Shown piece by piece: positions 25,034 through 37,430 of a stretch of 64,000 bases of DNA (position 1 is the stretch's first letter; the number at the start of each line of letters is the position of its first letter). Source of the stretch: Nymphaea colorata (lineage: Eukaryota; Streptophyta; Magnoliopsida; Nymphaeales; Nymphaeaceae); assembly GCF_008831285.2 (NCBI RefSeq), contig NC_045143.1, positions 12,077,214 to 12,141,213 of the forward strand, in the 5' to 3' direction. Position numbers and translations under genes: made by a program. The notes under the pieces were generated by a model. The model was given only the letters and a program-made list of their open reading frames with translations, searched no databases and was not told the origin of the DNA.

Positions 25034-25140
25034 TAACCTCTCAGTTTCCATTCTGGCCCTCTTCTCTTCTCCTATGTCCCTCTCCATCATGCTGTTTGTG
25101 TAAAAGCGAACCGGCGGCTTCGTTGTCATTTCGGGCATAA

Positions 25141-26307
25141 AAAAGAAACTTGGCACATTTTAACATCTCAGTTTTTCTAAAATGACTCATTTTCAAGGAC
25201 CAAAGTGGTGTTATCCATAAAATAATGTAAAAATGAAAGACAACTATTGCAGGTTCTTGAAAGGTGTAACTTTTTAATGTGATTATCAAAGAAATCTGTG
25301 TGACCTCTGAAATTGAGTTTTGCACACGCAACTCACTTGATTGACGTGGTTCAAATTTTACATAGTTGAAGACCAAAGCGTTCGTAAATCTGGATCATGC
25401 AGAGAAAATATTAAGTTCATGTGGGTCAAGCATGGTTCAACAAACAGATCTTTCATAATTCGTATCTAATTCCTTTTTGGTGGTTCATAAATGACAAGAG
25501 TATATCCAAAATTCTCATGTTCTTTAGTATGGATCATACGAGTAGAACGTACATTTCAAATAATTTTTTTTTAGTATGGATTACACAACTAGAACATGAA
25601 TTTCAAATAAAATTTAATAAATCCAGGCCATCATATGCGAGGAGAATACACTCTCTAAGTGTCTAACACACTCACACTCTTATATATATACTCATCATGC
25701 TATTGGATTACACTTTCCACAGTCAAACCGAGCACGTGGTTAATACATGCCACACAGCCAGACTGGTTGCACTATCTATCACATTTCCCTTTTTGTGAGC
25801 TGGCAGGAGGACAAGGCACTCAGGTGGATCACATGGAATGCTGTGATCGTAGCCCTTAACCAAGTCACAAAAACCAGTTCACTGACTACAAAAAATCTTT
25901 GTTTGGATGCATAATATGTGCATTTTTTCTTTGGATTTTCTGTTAGATGGTTGTTTATAATTGAAATAGTTAAAAGAAACCAGTTCAGCAAGTTAACCAA
26001 TTAAGCAAATTAAAACAAACGAGACAGATTAAGTTAACAAAAACAAGTTAAACTAATCGAGCTCAAGCTCAACGTTGTATCGTCAGGTTGAGCTCAAGCC
26101 TATTATATAGATCTTTACTCGGCTTGTCTGCAGCCCTGTGGCCCCATGCGTTTATCTTCACTGCAGAGAAGGATTAGGTCAAGGAAGGACGATTGGGCCT
26201 TTCACCACAAAGGGTCCAGGACCAGCACCCCTGCCTTACAATAAAAAAAGGTTCTGGAAAATGATATTTAAAGGAGGAGTCGCCAACAAACCAATCAACG
26301 TCATTCA
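25141..26307. other. Intergenic, no feature recognised
   Basis: AT-rich sequence with scattered short open frames. A local duplication of a TAGTATGGAT(C/T)A(C/T)AC motif lies near 25527-25590. Nothing with a recognisable domain was found. Confidence 0.4.
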
Positions 26308-26889
26308 GGTTGTGTTTGATGCCCTCAAATATTGGATCCGAGAGTTGATTTTGGATCCTTGAATCTTAGATCCAAGGTTTTTAAAATCGAACCATTAAAA
26401 ATGTCATTTTTGATGTCTTTTTCATGTCACATGAATGGCTGGACTTCTCTATCTATCCATATGCGTGTGTGTGAACCGAAAAAAGAAGGGTTTGAATCTC
26501 TCTAATTCTGACAGCAAAATAAAAAGGGTTCAAAACCTCAGCCAGAGTAAAAGTTTTCAATTTTGAACCCACGGCTAAGGGTTTCCTTTTTTTTTTTTTT
26601 TCCAGCAAGCCATTCATCGAGAGGTGACAAAAGAGAGAGAGAGAGATCCCTCAGACAGGTCAGTGGTTACTGGCAGGAGTTATGGTGCATCTCTTCCCTT
26701 CCCGCCGTAACCTCTCCCACGGAGCTGATATTCACAGGATAGGTTCAAACCCACCAGGACCCCTCCGACTTGAAATCTACGGATTTGTGATCGATTTCAG
26801 GTCCTCAGTGGATCTGAAATCCACAGATTTCAAAATTGGTGGCATATCTCTGACGTTGGATCTGAAATCCACAGCTATCAAACACACCC
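26308..26889. repeat. TIR element, relative of the 54873 element
   Basis: The left end GGTTGTGTTTGATGCC and the right end GCTATCAAACACACCC are imperfect inverted repeats. The inside holds repeated pieces of GGATCTGAAATCCACAGAT in both orientations, typical of small noncoding DNA transposons. The flanking trinucleotides are TCA and TAA, so a TTA/TAA duplication would have to be mutated. The terminal consensus GGT-G-(G/A)TTTGAT is shared with the element at 54873. There is no transposase frame. A 16-base T run lies at about 26588. Confidence 0.5.
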
Positions 26890-27664
26890 TAATAGAGATT
26901 AAGAGAATAGATAAAAGTGAATTCAAGTCACCAGCTCTGCATCCATACATGAAAAAACCTCATCGAGTAACCTTCGCCATAAAGAAGAAGCATCCCCGTT
27001 GCTTTGGCCCGCCCGGTGAAGGAGATCATTTGAGTACTGCATGAAATAATGGTTTTCATAATTTAGCACGCTGAAAAATTTACAAGTCTTAATCCAAACT
27101 TGAGTTGACCAGTATGAAACTGATAACCAATTTCATATATCAAATGTATTAAATAGGACCAGCCAGAAAATTTTGCGTTGCCTTGAACACACTTTGCCCG
27201 TTTGCAGCCCAACAGACACCATCTATCATCGTCACCACCTCGTTACCACGCTTAGCCAGATAAATATTTGTTTTATGTTACTTTATGAGATACTTGTGGA
27301 GATCATCATTAAAAAAAAAAACCCTAGTCCAAGTCTACTACAGGAAAATGTGACCACCAACAGAGAAATCATTAGCTATAGTTAGTAGATGGATGACAGT
27401 TAGCAGATGGAGAATGATTATCCTAAAATTATTTACCAGTTCCTGCCTTTAATATTTCTCATCAGACACTTCTGCAGTGGAATTCATAAATCTAAATCGC
27501 TAAATGAAGAATATACCAGTAACAACATCCTTTACCCTGGATACAAAATGCCTGGGCAGGTTTGAACCACCTTTGCAAAGGTAAGCACGAGGCTACCAAC
27601 CAAATTCCACGGGTACCCTCTAAAGTGAAAAGATTATGGCACGTACTTGTCTCACTTGAAGTAC
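26890..27664. other. Intergenic and likely ELF5 3' UTR
   Basis: The part nearest 27664 should contain the 3' UTR of the minus-strand ELF5 gene. No clear minus-strand AATAAA was identified. No other coding sequence was recognised. Confidence 0.4.
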
Positions 27665-28303
27665 CTAACTGTCAAGTGCGCCCAGTGCCTTCATGTCTTC
27701 TAGGAATGCCATGTAAGAATCATCAATGCTCTGCACTTTGGGCCCAGCTTTGCTGGATTGGACTTGGATGGACGACTCCGCCTTTGTTGGTGCCAACAAT
27801 GGGCTTGGGGTCGCTGAAACACTCGTACCTTTTGGTTTAGGCTTCTGGACGCTCTCCCTCCTCACTCTGACAGAAGCTGGAACCTGTTGATTTTCCAACA
27901 AATCTGGATTACATAAATCTATATATGGGTTTTGTATTCCAAATGTTTGTCCAGAGAATAGAAAGTGATTAACAATGGAAACATTAATACCACAAAATGT
28001 CTTTATCAAAGATGTAAAACACATAAATTTTCAAACAAGGATGATAGCATGTACTTTTTGCTGGATCATGCTAGGCACCATCAGAAAACGAACTTCACAA
28101 ACTAAGATATTACTTAAAGGGACTTGTGGACCTTTGTTTCCTCTCAGAATGCTGCAGACAGATGCATGAAGTTTTCCTTTTTAGGAACATCAGAGATAAG
28201 CAGTGACAGATGCATGCATACATGAAGCACAGATGCATGCATGTATCAGCACCATACAAATGCTTGTTGCACGTGCATTAGTGCAAAACCAACATGCACA
28301 TGC

Positions 28304-28353
<50 letters not shown>

Positions 28354-31300
28354 GCAACAATTTGGATACTGTTTTGTAGAACACAAAGTCGATCAGTATA
28401 GCAGAAAATGGCATAACCACAACAGCATACAAATAACCTCCTCTAAACCCAAAATAATCAACGACTAAGCATGCAAATACGCGATAGGCAACCTTACCAT
28501 GGCTGTTAGTTCAGGAGTATGTTGTGCAAGAGGCCTCTTCACAACAGTGGACACTGCAGATTTAACGTAAGATGGTTTCTGAGGAACAGATTTGACAGCA
28601 GAATGATCGTCTTCATGAAGAGGAGGTGGTCCTGGAACCATAAGTGGTGGTCTCAACATAGTGGGTGGAGCATAAGGCATCTGGCCAAAAGGAGGTGGTG
28701 GCCCAGGTGGCATCATTCCAGGAACCACAGGTCGAATAGCTAGAGAAGAAGGCAGCGTCGGCCGCAACTCCGTTGGTGGAGGAGGTGGAGGGAAGCGAGA
28801 TACGCCAGGTGGCAAAACATCAGCTTGCATGGGATGGGGTAGAGGATGTGGTGGAGGTGGTGGTGGAAGCTTCCTAGAAGCATCTTTCACTCCACTAACG
28901 TTGGTTTCAGGACCAGAATTTGTACTTCCAGATTGGAGCTTTGTGAGTGTGGGTGGCAATCCAGGTGGTGGAGGAGGTGGAGGGGGTGGAAGTATGGCTA
29001 CAGCCTGCAACAAAGAAACCACTATGAGTTGAACAATACAACAATACGTTCTGGAACCCAATGAATGCTTCACATTGAAATTTTATGCACTTCATGCAAA
29101 TGAATAATAAAATCAACATTTTCCCAGCAAACAGCCAAGAGAGAGGGTTTGCAACAAAAACAGGTTCTTTTCATAGTTGTAAGCATAGCCACAAATAACG
29201 TTATCGGAGTTTTAAACGGCGAGGTTTTTCTTGGGTATAATACAACAGGCTTGAAAAAAGGCAAAAAAAAAAGGTATTTTTTTTTAAATTAAAAAACTAA
29301 AAATAGGGAAAAATATAATAAGTGAGAAAATAATGACACAAACATCAAAAGATAAGTAGATTTGCAACAAATAAAAAATAGAAAATAAAAAGAAAACTGT
29401 TTGGCATTAAAAAAAATGAAAAAATGGAAAGAAAGTGACCCGTTTTTCACGTTTTTTTAAAGTTTTAAACGGCATTTCATTTTCTTGCTTTTTTTTTTTC
29501 AAAAATAACACATTTTGTAAGAACAGAAATTTGCCACTTAGAAGTAGTACTGCAATATCAGTAACTAGGAAAACAAATATTTGAAAATCCATAAAATAAA
29601 ACAAGGGGAAATAAAAGCTTTGAGTGATATAAAAAGGAGCACCCACATATTGTTGTCAGGAGATTAATAGAGAATTCATCTCCTAGAGAATACCTGAAAA
29701 CTGTTGTATTGAAAATAATAAGGGAAAGTTCATCAAAGGAATAGTATAAAAAATTTAAAACAAATATGAAAAGGAGTGGGTAAAACAAGGAAAATAAAAA
29801 TGAAGTTATCACAGACGAAGATGTGATATATACCATACAAAAGCATGTGTAGCTGAGCAAAAAACAGGGAAGGTACTCACCCGATCAGGCTCATTCTCAC
29901 TTTGGCCATCTGATAGGGCCATTTGATCTTTCTCCCTGATGCTTTCAACAGTTCCTGGAGGAGGTGGCTGTGCAGGCCTAGGTGGTGGAGGTGGAGGTAG
30001 CATGGTACGAACAGGAAGCGGCTCTTTGGGTGGGGGCCCTGGTGGTGGAGGTGGTGGTGGAGGCAATGCTGGACCTGCATCACCGCCTGGCTTTGGTGGA
30101 ACTGGGGGAGGTGGAGGTAAAGGCAATGAAGCAGGAAGAGAAGCATCTTCAGTAGGAACTGCTTCACTAGGATTTGAAAATGGAGGTGGTGGCGGGGGTG
30201 GAACAGGTGGAACCTCCAAATCTGGATCTTCCAAGTTAGAATTTGATGTCGATGCTGATGTACTTGCCCCTGACAAGGGGATCCTTGGACCTGCAATGAG
30301 AAAGAGGAAAAAAAAACAATAACATCACCATATTGGTAACAAAATAATAATAATAACAATAATGAAAGGCTCGAAAAAATGGAATGTACCTATTGATGAT
30401 TTATACATTGGGGCTTTCCAGGTGGTGGAGCACCAGTGGGGTTAAGAGTTGGGTGGTAATAGACAGAGTCCTGCAAACAAAAATCAATACATACATATAT
30501 ATACACACACACATAGAGAGAGTAGTATGACTACAAAGTATGAACAAATATGACCAAAAGGCACATTGGAATAAAAAAACACACCTCTGGCTTTGGATGA
30601 GTTGCCCTTTCCTCTTCAGCGGATGCTCGCCTCCGAGGGAGACCTAAGTGACTGGCAAAGTGATGAAACTATTAGTTATAAAACACAGAGAAAAGAATAC
30701 AAAAGAAGAGTTGAAAAACCAAAAGAGTCAACCTACACTTAATGGTAGCCTACCTGAACATAACTGGTGCCTCCCCTTTGTCACGCATTTTTTCTTCATA
30801 CTCCTGTTAAAATTGAGGCCAACATACAATCAAGAGTAAAAATCATGGGACAAGAAAACCAAAAAAACGTTGCACACAAAACTTCCAGATGTGCAAGCCA
30901 TATGTGAACATAAAGCAGTTTAATCAAGCTTAGAAAGAAATAGAAAAAATTATTTACTACTTTCTAAGAGAATGGCACACAAATTTTCACTACTTTGCAA
31001 CATCAGTAAGGCAGACAAAAACTAAATAAACAATTTGAGAAAGGTAAGAATAACTTAATGATATACTAGATTTTAGGCTAACAGATGTTAAGAACACAAA
31101 CAATCAACAAAAGCAACACGATGAGTTCAAATACTAAGCAGTAAGTTATCAGTTGGAGGAAAGCTCAAGTTTCCTTTGCAGAATTACATGTCTGGGACTC
31201 TGGATAAGCTTGCTTGTGTACAAATATGCCTATGTACAAACATGAATCCTACATACATATATACACATATATACATGTGCATGCAGATGTCCAAAGTCAA

Positions 31301-34300
31301 TGACATCACTCTCTCTCTCTCTCTCTCTCTGTGTGATTGAGTGTGTGTGTGCGTGTGTTTTATGTGTATGTGTGTGTGTCTCTCCATGTGTTTGATTTTG
31401 GAGTTATTTTGGCATTATGTCACTTGAAAGTGGCTTGGACATGCAAAGCTTAGGACATCTTTAGATATGATGGGTTTGGTTAGGATATCTTAGTGTCTTA
31501 GATTTGGTGTCACGTCACTTGCAAGTGGCTTGGAAAAGAAAAGTCCATTGCATCATTTGCTTTAGTTGAGTCAGTTTGAGGTTACTAAGTCGTAGGGAGT
31601 CCAGTTAGTGGGTCAGTAAATGGACCCAGTACACAGATCGGGGGGACGTAATTAGAGAGTCTAACCCACCCCACTTATTGCATGTATAAAGCTGAGCAAG
31701 GATTAAAACCCTAATACAGAATGAAATCTCCCTGTTTCTAAGTGAAAGTTGGGCTTTCACCGAGAGTTAGTGTGCATGAGCTGCTTGTTAGCATGAAGGC
31801 TAACACATTCTAAGTGCCTTGGAAATGAAGTACCAGGTAAATGACATCCTCAGCTGTCCTGTCATTTTGGTCAACTCATTATGAGTGGCTTGGACTTCAA
31901 AAGCCAAGTCAAAGACACTTTTTTAAGTGCCTGTAGGACACTCTTAGATGGCTTGGGATGAAGAGTTGAGATGCTCATGTAAATAAGCAAAGGTGAACAT
32001 GTTCAACCAGAACAGATGTGGCTTTCCTGCAGAGACCTACAAAAAAAAAAATACACCTCAACATGACATGAACACACCATACACAAAACTAGGCCCAATT
32101 GTGTTCTGGAACAAGAGTCACACCTTCCAACGCTTCCAACCTCATAATAGAATAGGTAGGCACCAGCAAAGCATTTTAAGTCTCTCTTGTTATGGTAAAA
32201 AACACACCAACAAAGTAAGATCCACTAGAAATGAAAAACATCAATAGCCCAAAACTGCAATATAGCAACTAACCCCAAAAGGGGGAAAGAGTTCTCACCT
32301 ACGATGCTATCTGCATTCTGCACAAACTCACAATACAAAAGGTCCTACAGTTGTAAAACCAAACGGAAAAAAAAGATACACATGCAACGAATAGGGAAGG
32401 AATAATTGAATTAATCAAAAAAGAAAAAAAGTTCTGGCTGACCTTTCTCTTTTTCATAACAAGCTTGAGAGTATCTTCAAGTTGTCTTTTCTTGTGCTTT
32501 CTTGCCTTGTCAAGTGCTCCGTCAGCCTCTGGAATGACCAACAACCTTTGCATATTAAGACTGGTAGTGACAATGCTTCAACAATCAACTGATGTTATGT
32601 ATGCACACCAAGTAGAAGAACAATTGAAAAATGAGATGATCATAAGACGAGGAAGAGGAAGGCAGAAGTGGAGGAGAAATATTACATAACAGATTAATAA
32701 TTCTCTGTTCTTAATTATCTTGGTGATGCATGCAAAAAACATTACTAAAACATGTTTCACATTAAAGTTTTCAAGAAAAAATATGTGTGTCTGAATATAT
32801 GAGACCACAAAGATATGATAGAGACGATTTATTCTAAAGAATTTTAAAAGATTTCAGAAGATGGCTGTATCTACATGAATTGAAAAATATTGGCAGTATC
32901 ACCAATCTCAACAAGATGGTCATGATGCAACTTATTGCTTCAAACCTGCAATCAAATTTCCTGGATTAAACATAGAGGAGGACGTGCGAAAAAACTACAT
33001 AAACGCTAGAAATAATCTCAATGTAAATACACAAAATTATCCATTCCAAGTGGATCTATAAATCCAGGATAAGGAACGAAAGAGGAAGCATGATCCAATT
33101 ACATAAGCAGATGCAACTATGCATATTTGCTTAAAGGACATATATAAACATAAGTACTTATATGCGATTGACAATTATTATATGAAATAGCATACTGTTG
33201 CACAAATCTAATCTCTGTTACTATGTAAAATCTACCTTTGTGAAGGCATCTATGAATGCGAATTCATTTGGCAAATGCTCTCATCTAGGTTCCATAATGC
33301 AATTGAATGTGAGACAGACTGGAGCTCTTTTGAAGGCATCTACACCATGGAAAAAGAATGGATTGGAGAAATCATGTAGTTGTACGAGCTTTATTTTGTA
33401 TCGTAGAATGGAAATCAAGATGATCATTGTTCACTAGAAAAACTTCATAATCCACTTAAATACTATATAGTACAGTTAGGGACTTCATTATTGGAAATTT
33501 CTCAGAAAGGTTGTCTGAAGACGTGGTATTTAAAGGAAAATATTGGCAAAATCTCGGAAATTTTAAAACTTGAAAAATATTAAAAAAGTAAAAATGTCAT
33601 GATATTCATAGTACTTTTTTTTGCGAAAATATACATAAAACCAAGTAGATAAAAGTTAAACATTTTAAATCATAGAAAAAAAAAACATATGCTTAAAAAT
33701 ATGAAAAAGGATTTCTTACAACTTCCTTGAGAATCCCCAGAAAGTATCAGAAACATCATGAGAAGATAATGTGGCATTTTATTTCTGGCAATATTCTGAA
33801 AAATTGTCATATTTAGTGGATAAATTCGCTGGATTTAGTGATACGAACATTATTCTTTTAAAGTTTAAACATATAAAAGATATACATGACTATATATGCT
33901 GTAAGCATTTTATAAATTCAACTACAAACTCAAGCATGTCAAGTTTCATTTGCAATAGTTGGATTAAACAAAGAAAATTTATGGATCCCACTTTTTTTCA
34001 AGTTTAAAGAGTCTATCATCTGCTAATGAGAAAAATCGAACTTATATCCATGAGCAACATCCATTGCACTGGTACCGTTGGTTTCACAATGCTCGAAGTT
34101 TCAGTTCTTAATTAAAATCCAATTAAACAGGTAAAAGGTAGGCATGTCAATTGTGAACCCCATCAAATGCTTATGCATGCATGCATTACCGAGGTAGGGT
34201 AGAATGCTGGCTTATTAAACATTAGGGATATCAATTACCCCAAAAACCATAAAATTATTAGAAGGCTGCAGCTGTACAATGATAAACATTATGCTCCTCA

Positions 34301-36351
34301 AAATGAATAATTTCAGTAGCAGGTCATAAAAACTAAGTCAACAAGAATTTTTTAAACGAAGAACATGTTCACAATGTGATGCACACTTACCAGAATAGCA
34401 AAATCGATATACAAGCCCACAGGAGATAAGAAACAGTATAAGGGAAGAACCAGGAGACAATAAATAGTATAAGGGAATAAGCACTCACTCATCATTTCTA
34501 GCTTCTCAATTTGCTCTTTTATGGTCTCAGGGTCCTTCTTAAGTATGCCAACCTCACGCACTTTTTTCCGTTCCTTCTTATTCTGCACTTATCAAAAAAA
34601 AGAAGTCAGCACATAAAGTCATAAACAAAACAATGTAAAAAACTGTATGGAAAAGAAAAACAAATAAAGCACTTGGATGTAATAAAAAAACTCCAAACCA
34701 GAGGATCTAAAAAATTAGACATGCAGCAAACTCATGCACATGACTTCTCTCGTTATCTCCAGAAAACATGATTGATGGTCATTGAATCGACACCAGGAGA
34801 AGTATTTCCTCCAAAAGAAACAAGAATTTGTCAGATCCTAATTCTCTAGATGCCGATCAATAAGCATAAGTTCATCCTAGCACTTGTACACAATAGCATT
34901 TCAAACAGAACAACCTAGGTCAACCAAATTGCAATATTTTTGAAGTACTAAAACATAAGGCAAGTCTATCTTCACCGCCAGCCCAAAAGGTCCTGTAAGA
35001 ATACTTATGCAATGATTTATACTTATTTTTCTTTTCTGATATGTAACTATGAAGCAAAACTCAGCTACATTGACAATGAGTACTAAGAACTTAGTAACAA
35101 GAAAATGCTATGTAACCACAGAACTCGTACTTAAGGTTTACCCCTGCCTTTTTCTCGAAGGGAATAAAACTCTCACCACATTGACATAAGGTTGAAAGGA
35201 ATTGAATAAAGCTTGACATGAAAATGCTTGGGATTGTAAAGAAACAGTGCTGTGAAATGTAGACGTAATACAATCAGGATTCCCTACAGGATTTTTAAAT
35301 AAAAAATTGTTGAAAAGATGATCCCGGAAGAGAATCACGGTAACATATCACCATCATTACAAGGTTAATCACTCGAGTAAATGACCTTCAGATGATTGTC
35401 ATGAGCGCTATAACTAGTACACAAAAGGGAAAAGGAGGTATGTCGAATCTTTATTTTGGTTAAGGTCCACCAAGAACTGAGCAAACCGATTCCCAAAAAG
35501 AAAATGTACGACCACAAATTTGTCAACAAAAAGGCTCACGAACGCAGCGGCCTACTATTCCTCAAGCTAACACTATAAAAACCAGCTTAAAGCATTGCAG
35601 TTCCAGTGGACACATTATATATCCAATAGCTGCCATTCTTTTTGTAACGGTTTCTCGATATACAGAATCAGATTCCCATAGTTGATCAAGGAGAGAGGGC
35701 AACAAGTAGGCCAGATAGTTTCCTCAGTCACCAACGTCAAAGCACAACTAGTTAAGACAGTAACATAATGCTTCAGACGCAGCTAGATGGAAGTGCCCGA
35801 GAAAAAGATAGTCGCTGCTTTTGTTTCCTCCATTTGGAGAACAGACCATTTGACCTCGTGCCCGCATCCAAACTACGAATTTGTGATTCGAATGCCAATT
35901 TCATTTGACACCATCAATAACGTACCAATTCAAAAATACAATAGATTGGATCCAACACCAGCAATTCACACAGACTGATTCCATCGATGATGAGTCTATG
36001 ACTACAAAAGTCGTTCAAAATCATGAAGAAAGCAGATAAAACTGCCAAACAACACATTCATTTTCCATATATCAACGGAAGACTTATAGTGCCAACAAAC
36101 CCTAGAGCCATCAAAAGGTAACCAACAAACAACAAGTTGGCCAATCGCCCATATCGGAAGTGGAGAGAAGCGAACAAAAAGGATTAAGAAAAAGGAGACC
36201 GATCAAGGAAGCGGGATTGGCACTCAGGGAACAAATGCAATAAGAAGAAAGAAATGAGAAGAAGCAGTACCCTCTTCAATTCTTTCCTCCGAAGCTCCTT
36301 CCGGTACGCATCGGTAGGATTCATGACCTTCCCTCCCTTCGTCGTCTTCAT
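27665..36351 (-). CDS. ELF5: ELF5/WBP11-like proline-rich nuclear protein (9 exons)
   Basis: Exons, 5' to 3': 36351-36271, 34582-34489, 32528-32443, 30803-30754, 30651-30585, 30470-30390 (or 30407), 30290-29881, 29004-28498 and 27883-27665. The N-terminus ([18 protein letters not shown], then [18 protein letters not shown] and EQIEKLEMM) is the Wbp11 domain. The middle has many PPPPPPP runs separated by GP/PM stretches, which suit WW or SH3 partners. The C-terminus ends [19 protein letters not shown]. In Arabidopsis, ELF5 is nuclear and delays flowering through FLC; animal WBP11 works in pre-mRNA splicing. Exon 6 carries an apparent one-base loss (GCCCCAAT where five C are expected). With the usual donor after 30390 the frame shifts to an early stop. 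A donor after 30407 restores frame. Predicted length is 525 aa with the rescue donor, or 531 aa if the lost base is an assembly error. Other junctions are in frame and GT..AG. Confidence 0.87.
28305..28352. repeat. GA microsatellite in ELF5 intron 8
   Basis: About 24 uninterrupted AG units between exons 8 and 9 of ELF5, next to several GATGCATGCAT-type pieces at 28200-28235. Simple sequence repeat. Confidence 0.9.
31299..31385. repeat. CT and GT microsatellite in ELF5 intron 3
   Basis: CTCTCT at 31310-31330 passes into GTGTGT-rich sequence to 31380. Simple repeats only; the frames that read through them are not genes. Confidence 0.8.
31386..31960 (+). repeat. LTR-like sequence with AGTGGCTTGGA repeats, ELF5 intron 3
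   Basis: This noncoding block has a TATA-like TGTATAAAGC at about 31684, followed by AAAACCCTAATACAGAATG. That looks like the R region of a plant LTR or terminal-repeat retrotransposon. The motif AGTGGCTTGGA recurs at about 31430, 31524 and 31883, with looser copies near 31811 and 31946. The best candidate LTR is about 31386-31806 (TGTG...AACA), antisense to ELF5. No matching target duplication was found, so the call is tentative. Confidence 0.3.
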
Positions 36352-37430
36352 GGCTAATAGTCGTGGCGTCGTCCTCTTCTCCTTCCCCTTCTTCTTCTTC
36401 TTCTTCTTCTTCTTTCTTCCCCTTCTTTTGGGTTCAGGCTTGAACAGAATATACCGTTCGAGGGATAACCTCACGCAGCATTTCTTATTATGTAGTGGGC
36501 GGCCCTTCGGGGCTCGTGGGCTTCGCATTCCGGTTCCTAACCATGTCTGGGTCGACAAGAGAAGTCGATACTCAAATCCAACCCGTACAATCTAAAAAAT
36601 AAGCCACTTTTCCATCTAGGGAACCATTTTTATCTCACGCTTATGAGAATTCATGACAACATGAAAAATTTGCATTTTTTCCACATTATCCTTTCCGAAA
36701 TGTTTATTCATTTTCTCTTAAAATAGTTCAAATTTTAGCTGACTAATATGAATAAAAGATGGAATACTATCGCCCAAGCTGGCTTTAGAAGATAGTCTTT
36801 CTTTGATAATTGTTGGAAAAAACTAGGCCTGTAAACACAATGAGAAAAGTATGCCTTCTTCTTTCAAACGTTATGTGTACAGGTGACCTCTTGAAATGAG
36901 CTATATTTTGGCAGTTAATACATGCTAGTATACCATGAATCTATCTTAAGAAAATTTATGAAATACTAAAACTAGGTATTCATTAATTTGTGTCAGATTT
37001 ATGAAACAACCAAACAACTCTTTAAGAAATATTTTTATATAAAAGCTGTATTTTCCCTCTAATTAGATCTACCAATTCTAAGATAATTTCAATTTACACA
37101 CACATACACATATAGAAAAACTCATAGCTACTAGACACTCTCATACTAGATTTGATGGGAATCGTTTGAGCAACTAACTTTAAGCAAATTAGATATGGAC
37201 ATTGAGTTGAAAAGATAAAAATATCATTGTATTTTTAAGAGGCCAAAATGCCCCTCAAGGAAGAAAACAAATGATTCCCCTTAATTGAAACTCATGGCTC
37301 CTTTAAGTATATTTCAGTCTTTGAAAATCTTACTAAGTTTTTATTTTTCAACTTAATCTTTATCATTTGATTGACTTAAAATAAATAATTTAAATGATTT
37401 TTTCCAAATCTGACATATTAGGGTTTGGTA
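36352..37430. other. ELF5 upstream region and AT-rich intergenic DNA
   Basis: Positions about 36386-36425 are a CTT run (GAA on the ELF5 strand) in the probable 5' leader or promoter of ELF5. The 150 bp beyond it are GC-richer and then give way to AT-rich sequence with no recognisable gene. Confidence 0.45.

Larger units (their letters stand above)
20506..25140 (+). mobile_element. Degenerate endogenous pararetrovirus (Caulimoviridae-like)
   Basis: A broken plant pararetrovirus copy in plus orientation. In order it shows a protease-like stretch near 20520-20570 (EVLTDTR, where a DTG active site is expected), a reverse transcriptase, an RNase H, a second reading frame (ORF2), a TATA box and a tRNA-Met primer-site-like motif. 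The polymerase part is cut by many in-frame stops and at least one frameshift, so it cannot make a working enzyme. Movement and coat protein regions expected upstream were not recognised. The order with two ORFs resembles florendovirus or petuvirus-like elements. This is inference from gene order, not a database match. Both outer borders are approximate. Confidence 0.75.

Noticed and set aside
29939-30359. Open frames overlapping ELF5 exon 7 on plus (Gly-rich) and in another minus frame (His/Leu-rich)
   Set aside because: Shadows of the proline-rich ELF5 exon; composition follows CCX codons read in other frames.
31184-31387. Minus-strand frame rich in His/Thr and Arg/Glu
   Set aside because: Translation of CT/GT microsatellites only.
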